This document shows positions 31,427-40,583 of a DNA stretch of 64,000 bases, one piece after another. This DNA comes from Picocystis sp. L7 (lineage: Eukaryota > Chlorophyta > Picocystophyceae > Picocystales > Picocystaceae): positions 434,001 through 498,000 of the forward strand of contig QXJR01000019.1 of assembly GCA_020975725.1 (NCBI GenBank). Direction: 5' to 3'. Each line of letters starts with the position of its first letter. The stretch's first letter is position 1. The position numbers and the translations under genes were made by a program. Under the pieces are notes generated by a model. That model was not told the origin of the DNA. It saw nothing but the letters and a program-made list of their open reading frames with translations, and searched no databases.

Positions 31427-31939
31427 ATGTTCCAGTGGTCGTGGGACGCGCGGAGGCGCACCGTCCAAGGGAAAGCGATGGGCGATTGGGAGCTGGGCGG
31501 ACGAAAAGCCACCTGCCAGCTCCGTTTCGACGATGGAGGCGTGGGTTGGTACGTGGAAGGGACGTTGGAACTGGACCATGGGACGCTCACCACCCAATAC
31601 AACTTCACCAACCACGAACCCATGGCAAGGTACGAACACGTGATTGGAAGCGTGTCCATCGAACCCATCTTCCATTTCAGGAGCAGGAGGACGCAGCTGG
31701 AGGTCACGAAACGACTCAGGAACGCAGAACTGGCCACCAAAATCGACTTCGCAGACATGGCGGGAAAGCTGGAATACTCCCGGTCGGGAAACCATTCCGG
31801 TTGGAGCGTCAGCTTGCCATTCGAATACGGAACCATGCCGAGCCAAGTGGACGTGGGCTTGAGCGCCACCAGGACCTTCAAGTTCAGAAGGACCCATCCA
31901 GTGGAAGCGGAAGCCCCGCCGGTCGACACGGAATACTGA
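31427..31939 (+). CDS. Beta-strand-rich protein, unrecognised (outer-envelope-pore-like?)
   Basis: 170 residues, single exon. There is no signal peptide. Alternating polar/hydrophobic stretches repeat throughout (for example ATCQLRFDDGGVGWYVEGTL, then TLTTQYNFTN, KIDFADMAGKLEYSR, VDVGLSATRTFKF), suggesting about ten to twelve beta strands and little helix. The pattern is like plastid outer-envelope barrels OEP21 and OEP24, but no sequence signature proves it. The start is the first ATG, 10 bases after a GGGTTAACCG word. It converges with the gene ending at 31991, only 51 bp away. Confidence 0.6.
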   Translation: MFQWSWDARRRTVQGKAMGDWELGGRKATCQLRFDDGGVGWYVEGTLELDHGTLTTQYNFTNHEPMARYEHVIGSVSIEPIFHFRSRRTQLEVTKRLRNAELATKIDFADMAGKLEYSRSGNHSGWSVSLPFEYGTMPSQVDVGLSATRTFKFRRTHPVEAEAPPVDTEY

Positions 31940-31990
31940 CACCAAGAAGACAACCAAGGAAGCAACTCGAAAAACCTTCCCACGCATAAT

Positions 31991-33194
31991 TTACACAATC
32001 ATGGACGCTGCTGGGAAGCCACCCGAGTAAAGCAACTCCGCCTCTTCCAAGAAACTTGAAGAGGTGTGGAAGTTTGACTCGGAACATTGGATGCGAAGCC
32101 TTTCCAGGCGATTGGAAATCTCACGGGTCTCCCTCCTGCCGAGCTTGGACAGAGGATGGAGGGCGTGGCGTTCCTTGGCGGCTTTTGACGCCAGTATGCA
32201 GGCGTTCTCGTGGGACTGTAGGATACTGGCAAGCTCGCTAGCTTCCCACAGTACCTTCACGCCGAGCAGTCGGTTCTCCATCTCCTCTGAAGCTAGAGAG
32301 TAGCTGGCGATCATCGCTGAAGGTGAATCCCGAACGCGATCGGTCAGCGCCATAACTTTTGATTATTCTTTGATTGAACGAGATGAAGGTAGGGTTTGGC
32401 GGGTGCTGCTCACCTAACTGCAGTGCTCGATAGAACCGTTGCGGGGGCGCATTGGCGCCCCTTTCAAGGCAATGCGAGAGATCTCTCTTGACCAGCTCTT
32501 CTCGCCTTGCCCCAGCATTCTCCACGAGCCAAAAATAAATATGAACGTACTCTGGATACCATCGGTGGCACCAGGGGCTGTCGAACTCGACGAGATCGCC
32601 GGCTATATTCGCCCAGTTCGAGACTCTCACGAATATGTTGTTCACATCTTGCTCCTCGATACTCCTCAAAAACGCAAGCGCTTTGTCCTTGGTGGGATAG
32701 AGGGCGAAGCTGGTCGCAAGTGCTTTGGAAAGATCTTCGAAGTAGCAGGTGGTGCTATGGAGGATTGCCAGCGCTTCGACCGCATCTAGCTGCAGGACTT
32801 CGTCATCGTAGTCTTGACCGATATCTACGACGCCTAACAGAATGTCCTGGAGGTTCTTCACGGCTCCCGGTTTATGCTTGTCCTGTGAGACGGCGGTGTC
32901 GTATCCCTGATCGTGCAATTCTTCCACGTTTGAGTAAATTGTCGACAGACACCAGTGGAGCTTCAGCCTCGCAATGGCCCTGTCCTGCTTGGTCCCCGTG
33001 TCCGCCTCCAATTTCTCCACTTTCCACAGCAACGTTTCGGCTGCCTCCTTCCAGTCCTTCGCGACCTTCTGTTGCTCTTCATCGGCTCCTGAGTGGCAGA
33101 CCCATTCCTCCACTTGTTTCTGCATATCCACCAGATTTGTAAACTCCTCCTCCAGGTCCTCTTCGTCCTCTTGGTAGGCGTCCACGTCCGCCAT
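31991..33194 (-). CDS. Helical protein of unknown function, two exons
   Basis: Exons 33194-32414 and 32355-31991, separated by a 58-nt intron (GTGAGC...AAAG); 381 residues. Not recognised. It is acidic at the N-terminus (MADVDAYQEDEEDLEEEF) and almost wholly alpha-helical after that. Helix pairs around HWCLSTIYSNVEELHDQGYD and AVEALAILHSTTCYFEDLSK are suggestive of a repeat scaffold. Trp/Tyr-rich WCHRWYPEYVHIYFWL lies near residue 225. There are no membrane spans or presequence, so it is probably cytosolic. A GGGTTAAC word is 91 bp upstream of the start. The phase-1 junction restores an open frame of 121 codons. Confidence 0.65.
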
Positions 33195-33546
33195 CTTCGA
33201 TGCGACACCTCTCCCTCTGCACCGTCGGTTCGTCTGTCGCATCCATCGAAACGCCCCCCTCCCAGCCTCAATAACTTAACTCAGGGTTAACTCATCCGAG
33301 GACCCACCCTCGAGGGAAAGTTCATGGAACGAACGTGGGGTTACATTCGTACCACGACTGGAGGGAGTTGTGAGTGGCAGATGTGTGCAGTTCAACCAAC
33401 CAAGAAGGAAGCTTTGTGGTGGGTGGACAGAGAAGAGGAAATGTAAGATTTCATGGAGAACAGTGGATTCATATGAAACCAAACCTGGTCCGGGTACAAA
33501 GTCAATCTTCATATACACAACGCCCAGTGGGAGGTGGACGCGCAGG

Positions 33547-36393
33547 CTACGACATGAGACGTGTGCAGAAATCAGCCGCAGGATCGGTGTCCATGTCTAG
33601 GTCCCAGGGACGGCTTGCCATTTGCACCGATGCAATAGCAAGGGAACGGTACTCCAAGGGGCTCTGGGCCACGGCCTTCATGAGCTCCTTGTTCAGCTGC
33701 TGTACCCGGTGGACACGCTGGAACCACACAGGATCGTATTGAGGAACGCCGGTGCGACGTGACATCCGATCAATGGTGCTGTCATCCACCTCAAAGCTAA
33801 TGCCGTAGCTGTCATGCTTGGCAATCAGCCACACACTGTCGCCCTCTTCAACTCTGACTTCCTCGATGAACTGAACCGCCTGTTGCCAAGTCGCCCCTTT
33901 ACTCCCAAACGGACTTGTATCGAGAGCTGTCTCCTCGTCCAGGTGCAGCTTAAACCAGAAAGCAATCGCATTGAAAGTACCTGTACGGCTCATTCTGGCT
34001 TCGAATCGTTTCTCGGGGTTGCGCATGCACCCCTCAATGTCATAGAAATCAAAGTCAAATACCGGCGACGAATCGGCAAGGGGAACCCAGGCATCCTTGC
34101 AACGCTCAAGCTCCATTCCCTCGTAATCTGGGCGCCATCTCCACCGATTGGCCTGCTGAAAGTCCAGGCCAGCAACATCTTCGATGCGCATCTGCACCGG
34201 CTGTGCATACACAGTCGCCGCCATGGGAACAAGCGTTGCGTTTTCCTGGAGGAGTTTCTGATGGGCATGGTATACGAGGTGTAGTGCGCCCTCCCCAATC
34301 AGACCCGAGTCGAATACTTCGTAGACAAGGATGTCTGCTTTGCGCTTCATATCGGGAGCAGTACCATCTGGTTTTCGCAGCACGTCCATGTAGCGGGAAT
34401 CCTGATTGACGATCGTACACTTGGCAGCAAATCCATTCATAACCTCTGACAGCACTCCAACGTCACACATGTGCGCATTGACCTCTGCTCCTGTCACATA
34501 ATCTGCACCAGCCCTGGCTGAAATCATCGAGAGGAGACCGCTACCAGCTCCTATATCCAAGACCTGCACCGGGTGCTGCCCCATTTCCCGCTTGAGTTGA
34601 ATGGCGTTCTTCACTGCCACTTCATAAGAAGAGTTCCGCTGGTCGTCTAGAACCATATCAAAATGCCAACGAGGCACCCAAGCATGACGGGGCCTGGATT
34701 GTGGAGGGTCCGTCTCGAAATAGACTTGGTGGCTGTCCTGGTGCACTCGAATCAAAACAGAATCTCCTTCCTCAACCGTGGTCTCGTCGATGTACTGGAT
34801 GGCTTGCCCCCAGGAAGACCCAAATCCGCCCGCGATGTTCTTAACATCAGTGGTAGGGTCCCAGCTAGCGAGGGTGGAATCCTCATCCAGCTCCAAGTGG
34901 AACCACATCAAGATAGCATTCCAGCAGCCAGAAGTATGTACATTTACCTGCAAAATTTCTTTCTTTTCAGGCATCAAGATGGACTCTTCGTCGTTCTCCT
35001 CCTTATCCGAAGTGGTGACTGCGTCAACTCGGCTTTGGAGGTCAATGGTGCAGACATCGAACGGAGCGGAAATTCTTAGGAAACTTTCCCTATGGGCGTG
35101 CAGCTTTTCGTGCTGTGGATGCCAACGGTAGGAGTTCAAGGAACTCAGATCGAGTCCAGAGACCTTTCCAATTCTCAAGTCCACCAGCATGGCCTTCACG
35201 TGCACTTTTGCGGGCAAGACAACCGCCCCTGGACGGAGGATGTGCTTTGCTGCATGATCGACCGCATCAAGGACCCGCATGCCCAGAATATTATGGTCAA
35301 ACATGTCGGTAATGAGCACATCGGCTTCCTCCTCTAATAGGACTGGCCCTTCAGACTCTGTGGTGACTTCCACAGGGTTGTGGGAGTAGCACATGTGCAG
35401 GGGGCGATCCACCAATCGAATGACGCTTGTATCCACCAAGTTTTGATTTGCTACCATGGACTGCTTGGCCATTCGGAAGAGCATGTGCGATCGTTCTACA
35501 GCACAGACGTGTGCCGCTCCGGCTCTTGCGGCGAGCAATTGCAGGATCCCTGTGCCAGTGCCAAGGGACAAAACCCTTGACCCCGGTCTCTTATTCAGGC
35601 AGGATCGAATGGCCACATCGTATGTTTCGATCCTGCACTTGTCGCTCAGCAAAGGAAGCGCTTTTTTCGGCGCGTCCAGGTCCGCCAGGGCTGTAACGTA
35701 GGAATGGATGACCCTGTTCTTTGGGTCTTTCAAAAAAGCATTTCGATCCACTTTCTCCATCCTCATTCGAGGTAAGTACGTGGGCCTCCATTGATGATCT
35801 TCGACGTCCCAATCCGGCGAGGCCATGCCTTGTTTGAGTTGGTTGAGTGTGGCCAGTTCTTTGTCTTTTCTCCTGGCCTCTTGCAGCTTCAGGGCCAGGT
35901 CCCTGCGGTCCATGCGCATCTGCTTGGCCCTTCTTTGGACTTCTTCGGCGCATTTCACTTGCACTTGTTTCATTTTCCCCTCCAAGTCTGGATTTCCAGG
36001 TGCCAGTTGGATCCCTCTCTGGAGCGCCTGTTGGGCTTCCGCCCAGCGTTCCGCTGCGGCGAGTGCGCTTCCCAGCCGGTAGTGTCCTTTGGGCCATTCT
36101 TCGTCGATCTGGACGCATTCGTACGCGTCTTGGACGGCTTCTTCGACCCTTCGAAGCGCCAGGAGGGCCGCGGATCGGTTGGCGCGCAGGGTCTTGTCTC
36201 GTTTGGTGTCGCAGGCCAAGGCTTCTTCGTACCTTTTCAGCGCGGTTTCGTACTCTTTCTTGCGGAAGCATCGGTTCCCTTCTTCCTTGGCGCGTCTTGC
36301 GATCCAATCCTTGTCTCCATCCGCCATCCCTTCCGATCCTTCCGTTCCAAGCGCCATGGAAGCGGGTTCGTTTCCAACCTCGAAATGCGCCAT
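33547..36393 (-). CDS. TPR plus tandem protein-arginine methyltransferase (PRMT9/PRMT7-like)
   Basis: 948 residues, one exon. Residues 28-135 form three TPRs (AKEEGNRCFRKKEYETALKR). Two PRMT modules follow. Module 1 has SAM loop VLSLGTGTGILQLLAARAGA (about 274-293), but its double-E loop reads TDMFDHNILGMRV, lacking the acidic pair. Module 2 has VLDIGAGSGLLSMISARAGA and YEVFDSGLIGEGALH, where both Glu residues are present as in PRMT7. TPR plus two PRMT modules is the plan of animal PRMT9, which methylates splicing factors symmetrically. The sequence of module 2 is PRMT7-like. Start at 36393, the first ATG, 213 bp from the divergent PsaN-like start. Confidence 0.85.
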   Translation of the reverse strand: MAHFEVGNEPASMALGTEGSEGMADGDKDWIARRAKEEGNRCFRKKEYETALKRYEEALACDTKRDKTLRANRSAALLALRRVEEAVQDAYECVQIDEEWPKGHYRLGSALAAAERWAEAQQALQRGIQLAPGNPDLEGKMKQVQVKCAEEVQRRAKQMRMDRRDLALKLQEARRKDKELATLNQLKQGMASPDWDVEDHQWRPTYLPRMRMEKVDRNAFLKDPKNRVIHSYVTALADLDAPKKALPLLSDKCRIETYDVAIRSCLNKRPGSRVLSLGTGTGILQLLAARAGAAHVCAVERSHMLFRMAKQSMVANQNLVDTSVIRLVDRPLHMCYSHNPVEVTTESEGPVLLEEEADVLITDMFDHNILGMRVLDAVDHAAKHILRPGAVVLPAKVHVKAMLVDLRIGKVSGLDLSSLNSYRWHPQHEKLHAHRESFLRISAPFDVCTIDLQSRVDAVTTSDKEENDEESILMPEKKEILQVNVHTSGCWNAILMWFHLELDEDSTLASWDPTTDVKNIAGGFGSSWGQAIQYIDETTVEEGDSVLIRVHQDSHQVYFETDPPQSRPRHAWVPRWHFDMVLDDQRNSSYEVAVKNAIQLKREMGQHPVQVLDIGAGSGLLSMISARAGADYVTGAEVNAHMCDVGVLSEVMNGFAAKCTIVNQDSRYMDVLRKPDGTAPDMKRKADILVYEVFDSGLIGEGALHLVYHAHQKLLQENATLVPMAATVYAQPVQMRIEDVAGLDFQQANRWRWRPDYEGMELERCKDAWVPLADSSPVFDFDFYDIEGCMRNPEKRFEARMSRTGTFNAIAFWFKLHLDEETALDTSPFGSKGATWQQAVQFIEEVRVEEGDSVWLIAKHDSYGISFEVDDSTIDRMSRRTGVPQYDPVWFQRVHRVQQLNKELMKAVAQSPLEYRSLAIASVQMASRPWDLDMDTDPAADFCTRLMS

Positions 36394-36606
36394 GTCGCCA
36401 TCGCCCCTCCCCCCTGTCCCCAATCGACCGCCCCTGTAGCAGATGGGGGGGGTCGGAGGGCTCCTCCCCCTGGGATCGATCCGGGTTCAGATCGGACCTG
36501 TCCCGATGGTGTTGAAAGGGGAAGGAGACCCGCAGTTGGGAGAGGAAAGGGGGGGGGGGACGAAGGGAGATCTGGCGGGAAAGAGAGACCGAACGTCGAC
36601 GACGAC

Positions 36607-37020
36607 ATGGCCGTGAACGTCGCCGCACCGACGATGCAGCGTGGAACGATCCGGTGCTCGAGGGAAGGGAGGGAGAGGGCGAGGAGAGGAGAAGCGAACA
36701 AGACGAGGAGAGGCGCCATCGGCGGGATGCTGGCGGCGGTGACGTGGGGAACCGGAAGGAAGGCAGCGTGGGCGGAAGATGAAGCCAAGGAGAACGAACT
36801 CGTGCAAAAACTGCTGAAAAAAAGCATGGAAAACAAGGAAAAGAACGACGCACTGCGTAGGGATTATTCCAAACAGTACGAGTCCTACCTCGCCATCGAG
36901 TTCTTCGGAAACCCGCCCAAAGACCCAGAAGTGCGAAAAAAATACGGAGTGGACAAAAGACCCGTCGAGTGCAACCTCAAGTTCTTGCAAAGCAGCAAGC
37001 TGTGCCAAGACTACGAGTGA
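36607..37020 (+). CDS. Thylakoid-lumen protein, PsaN-like
   Basis: 137 residues. A basic, Ser/Arg-rich plastid transit region is followed by a twin-arginine lumen signal (TRRGAIGGMLAAVTWGT, cleavage expected after AWA). The mature part is about 80 residues: ENELVQKLLKKSMENKEKND resembles the start of mature photosystem I subunit PsaN (LLxxSxxNKxxND). The C-terminus (VECNLKFLQSSKLCQDYE) has two Cys but does not match the PsaN end well. Most likely a divergent PsaN or another small lumen protein of the photosystems. Converges with the AP2 gene. Confidence 0.6.
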   Translation: MAVNVAAPTMQRGTIRCSREGRERARRGEANKTRRGAIGGMLAAVTWGTGRKAAWAEDEAKENELVQKLLKKSMENKEKNDALRRDYSKQYESYLAIEFFGNPPKDPEVRKKYGVDKRPVECNLKFLQSSKLCQDYE

Positions 37021-37191
37021 GTACAAAGACAAATGGAAGACGGAACGAGCGAGAGGGAAAGGCGAGTGCAAGAAAGACGAGGTGCAAAACGAAGAAACAC
37101 TAAATATGTATCAGAAAAGCAACGGTCCCAAGGCAACGGACAAGATGGATAAAAGTGCAACGTATGGCTTGTCCCGACCTCGAGCAACGAT

Positions 37192-38313
37192 TCAAACCAC
37201 CCTAGGCACGGGGCAGTACAAGTGGCTGTCCCCTTGGTACCGGACGACGGCACGGGGCGACACCAGCTCTTCAGCGCTGCGTTTGTTGCCAACCAGAGGG
37301 AGCTGCGGCATGCCCATTGGGTACATGCAATACGGAGGAGTCGCATGATGCATCCAAAAATGCATAGGATCGTAATGATAGGGCACTTCCCCTTCGTGAC
37401 CATCCATTCCTTCCCCAACCGGTATCGGGCGCGAAGCCGGCGTCTGCTGGGGGGTGTCCGGTGCAACCTCTGGCGTCTTCAAACTTGCGGTGGGCGATTC
37501 AGCATGACGGTGACCGTCTGGTATCCCATCCGTCGAAACCTTCCCTTCCGTGGTTGTGTAGTCTGACAGGTGCGAGTTCGTCTCGTGCAGCTTGTTCATG
37601 TGTTTGAGCTCGGCGATGTATTCCTTTCTTCGTAGTTTCACGGCCAGCTCGTCCAGAGGGGTGTTTTTCAGGACCTCGATCTCATCCTCGTAGTGTTCGA
37701 CGGGAAAATTGGTGACCAGTTTGTGGGTTTGAGGTTTGCGAGCGAGCTCGTGCATGGTAGCCCTGTCGAAAGCTTGTGCAGCTTCCACCTCGGAGGCATG
37801 GCATCCCAGGTGCAAGTGTTTGCCCGCGACTCGTATGTAAGCTTCCCACTTCCCGGTCCTCTTGTTCCTCCTCACGCCATGGTACCGGCTCGTTTGTGCG
37901 GCCAGCCTCTGCTCGACTCCCCTCAGTTTTGCGGCGAGCTCCTGCAGGGAGATCAGTCGGAGCGTGTCGATTTCGTGGGCATACTCCTTCATTGGGAAAT
38001 TGAGCTGTGCTTCCTTTCCTCTGGCGTTGATGGCCGCTTGGTCGTAGGCTCTTGCTGCTGCTTCTTCGGACTTGTGCCTGCCAAGATTGACGTCTTTTCC
38101 GTGGACCTTGATCTGTGCCTTCCATCTCCCGGTTTGGGTGTGCCAGGACACCCCACGATATCGACTGGAAGACGCGGCCGTCCTCCATCGGTTTCCCTCC
38201 ACTTTTTTGTTCTTCAGGACGTTCGTTCCTTCCTTTTTCCTCCGAGCGTCTGCGACACGCGTGTTTTCCATGGCGCAGAGGTCGTCTCCGACGGCCGCCA
38301 GGAGTGCTTCCAT
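37192..38313 (-). CDS. Double-AP2 transcription factor
   Basis: 373 residues. AP2 domain 1 (about 50-110) carries SRYRGVSWHTQTGRWKAQI and SEEAAARAYDQAAI. AP2 domain 2 (about 140-206) carries SRYHGVRRNKRTGKWEAYI and EVEAAQAFDRAT. Both retain the RYxGV beta-sheet start and the AAxAxD helix used for DNA contact. Two domains in tandem define the plant AP2 (not ERF) class, including AINTEGUMENTA relatives, though the linker differs. The C-terminal 160 residues are disordered and Pro/His/Met-rich. The start at 38313 is the first ATG downstream of a longer non-ATG frame. Confidence 0.85.
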   Translation of the reverse strand: MEALLAAVGDDLCAMENTRVADARRKKEGTNVLKNKKVEGNRWRTAASSSRYRGVSWHTQTGRWKAQIKVHGKDVNLGRHKSEEAAARAYDQAAINARGKEAQLNFPMKEYAHEIDTLRLISLQELAAKLRGVEQRLAAQTSRYHGVRRNKRTGKWEAYIRVAGKHLHLGCHASEVEAAQAFDRATMHELARKPQTHKLVTNFPVEHYEDEIEVLKNTPLDELAVKLRRKEYIAELKHMNKLHETNSHLSDYTTTEGKVSTDGIPDGHRHAESPTASLKTPEVAPDTPQQTPASRPIPVGEGMDGHEGEVPYHYDPMHFWMHHATPPYCMYPMGMPQLPLVGNKRSAEELVSPRAVVRYQGDSHLYCPVPRVV

Positions 38314-39287
38314 TCCACGTTCCGGCACGTCGGTTTCCCTTCGTCCCGTGGTTTCCTTCCTTTCCTGCACGTCTCCGACCGCAATCCTCCTTCTCCTTGT
38401 CTAGTCTTGCCTTGTCTCGTCCCTCGGACGCGTTCGTTCGTGTTTCGCTTCTGGCGTTGTGCTGCAGCACGTTCCGAACGGAATGGTTTCGACTGGCCAA
38501 GCTCCCCTTGGATGGGGTAGACGCAGCCCGAGGGGGGAAAGGGAGGAACCCCCTCGGTCCTTCGGGTTCGATGGGAAGCCTCCATCGGGACACAAAGGAG
38601 AATCCCACGGGTTCGATCGGAGGGATCCATCCGGTCTGTGCCCGGTTGGGAGGGGGGGAACGGTCGGGATGCTGACGTGGGATACTCCGAAGACCGCCCC
38701 CGCGAGCGGATCCACGGATCGTCCTCGAATGCCCCCCTCGATCGAGGGACAAAAGGGGGGCATTCCGAAACGATCCCACGTCACGCCGGTTGGTCTCACA
38801 GGCCCGCCTCAGCGCCCATCGACCGGGTGGGACCCTCGACTTTCGGTCCATTGCGCCCATCGGTCCGGTGTCGAGACCCGGTGCCGCAGAGGATGACCCG
38901 CAGGTGGGGGGGGGAACGGAAGGAAGGACACCCGGTCCATTCCACGTCAGCAGCAAGGGGGGGAGAGAGGGAGAGGGAGAGCCACGGTCACGTACCGATC
39001 GGGGAGGGTGGCGGCTGCTTGGGGAGGAGCAGGACAGAACCGGGGGGAAATCCAAAGACCGCGGAAAAAGCAACCGGGAAACAACCGAAAGTGGATCCCA
39101 TCACCACCCACCACCGCCTAATCGATGGGAAAGGACCGTGGTGTGCACCCGTGGGAGAAAAAAAAAAGGAAGGACACCGGGGATGGAATTGCTCTCTCCC
39201 CCGCCTTCGAACAGAAACAATGGCGATTAAAACGCAGCGAAGCTGCAGAATCGCAGCCGGAAAATCTTTGATTATTGCAGGACGCAA
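38314..39287. other. Interval upstream of the AP2 gene
   Basis: About 970 bp with GGGTTCGAT words (around 38565 and 38610), CCCCCTCGATCGAGGG (near 38733) and a GGGAGAGAGGGAGAGGGAGA tract near 38960. No coding frame accepted. Confidence 0.45.
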
Positions 39288-39794
39288 CTACGGACGGGTG
39301 TCCTGACCCGCCAGCCGCTGCTTCCTTCGCTCCTGCTCCGCAGCAAAGCGCTTCATGAAAGGCAGATGCGTGGAGCGGGGGTTCATCATGCGATGCTGAC
39401 GACGAAGCTCCATCGACCTGGCCTCCGTTCCCGGCAAATCCGAAGGGAGCGCGGCCGCAGCATTGGTGAACAAATTCAAGGTAACAAAAGCCAAAATGGG
39501 AGACAAATCCAACGTCCCACCCAGAGGCGGGATGATCCCGCGAAACAGATTCAGGTACGGGTCGCACAGTGTGCTCAATGGAGAGACGATGGCCTGCGGT
39601 GGGTTGGGAAACCACGTCAGGATCAACCTTCCAATCAGCAGCGTGTTGTAGATGTTCAAGAAGCTGAAGACTCCCATCGTGAACACCTGTTCCACCGCCG
39701 TGTCGCCCGGGATGATCGCTGCAAAGCTTGCCCTGCGCAGCACACTGTCGACCGGGCATGGCTTGGGCATGGGCAAGGGCACCATCGGACGCAT
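39288..39794 (-). CDS. YlmG: YGGT-family plastid membrane protein (YlmG)
   Basis: 168 residues from the ATG at 39794. The YGGT core shows two membrane segments: FSFLNIYNTLLIGRLILTWF, then SPILAFVTLNLFTNAAAALP. Between them is the family-conserved CDPYLNLFRGIIPPLGGTLD. Plant YlmG proteins sit in thylakoid or envelope membranes and affect nucleoid or division. The leader (MRPMVPLPMPKPCPVDSVLR) could be a transit peptide. The same frame extends upstream through a single TAG at 39837-39839 into the coiled-coil ORF, so either the two are one spliced gene (intron about 57 nt ending in that TAG) or they form a dicistronic unit with 42 bp between stop and start. Confidence 0.8.
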   Translation of the reverse strand: MRPMVPLPMPKPCPVDSVLRRASFAAIIPGDTAVEQVFTMGVFSFLNIYNTLLIGRLILTWFPNPPQAIVSPLSTLCDPYLNLFRGIIPPLGGTLDLSPILAFVTLNLFTNAAAALPSDLPGTEARSMELRRQHRMMNPRSTHLPFMKRFAAEQERRKQRLAGQDTRP

Positions 39795-39836
39795 CAAAGC
39801 CTTGGGTACTTGGAATCTGCTCGCCGCCGCGGTGGC

Positions 39837-40253
39837 CTACGTCAGCGCCGCCCGTCCCTCGGATTCGAAGGTCCTACGGTTTTCGCAACCAACCGTGCGC
39901 GACGTCGCCCGACTCGCACTCGACGGGATCGCTTCCGAAACGTACTCTTTCAAGGCTTGGTTCGCTGCGCGCAGCAGCTCCTCCGTTTTACGTTCCACCT
40001 GCTGCCGGAGGGCCTCCAACCTGTCCATCCCGTCGGAACCGTCGCGTCAGCGCACGATCGATCGCGAAGGCTTCGCCTGGCATCGACGGTGGCGCGTTTC
40101 TCTGGTCCGTTTCTTGCACGCGACCACGGACCTTCTTTTTCGATCCCACCTCGCTTTTTCGTCGCCTCGCTGGGCCTTGGCGTCCGCCATGCGTTCCCGC
40201 ACGGCCTTCAGGATGGCGCACTGGCTCTCTTCGACCCGTTTCGCGAGCTCCAT
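39837..40253 (-). CDS. Small coiled-coil ORF directly upstream of YlmG
   Basis: Exons 40253-40150 and 40020-39837 (129-nt intron, GTGGGA...ACAG) give 95 residues. The junction rebuilds one uninterrupted amphipathic helix: ERMADAKAQRGDEKA, then RLEALRQQVERKTEELLRAA. It ends with a polar stretch at TAG (39837-39839), 42 bases before the YlmG ATG and in the same frame. No family recognised. It may be the N-terminus of the YlmG protein or an upstream cistron. Divergent from the + strand coiled-coil gene. Confidence 0.55.
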
Positions 40254-40583
40254 GGCGTTTCTGTTCCGCGTTTCGTGCGGCTGCTCGGCGCGTCGGAGAC
40301 GGTCCCAAACCAACCTTCGCGACGTGGAACCGCCTCCCTCCCTCTCCCCCAGCCTCCCCTTCCCCGTCCCCAGACGGCGTACCCGTACGGATCCCCGGGA
40401 GGGGGGGACGAGGATGGGGTTCGGTTTCGGATAGGGTTTAGGGAAGGAGGGGTGGGTCAACGTCCCCAGGGTCGTCGCCATGTCGGGAGGGAGGGAGAGG
40501 GAGAGGAATCGTCCAGGCACACCGAGACGTTGGACGAGGGAAGGAAAGACGAGCGTTGGATCCCAAAAGGAAGGGTTCCGTCC
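40254..40583. other. Short divergent promoter
   Basis: 330 bp holding a telo-box-like TAGGGTTTAGGG (about 40432) and a GGGAGGGAGAGGGAGAGGA purine tract (about 40488). Confidence 0.45.
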
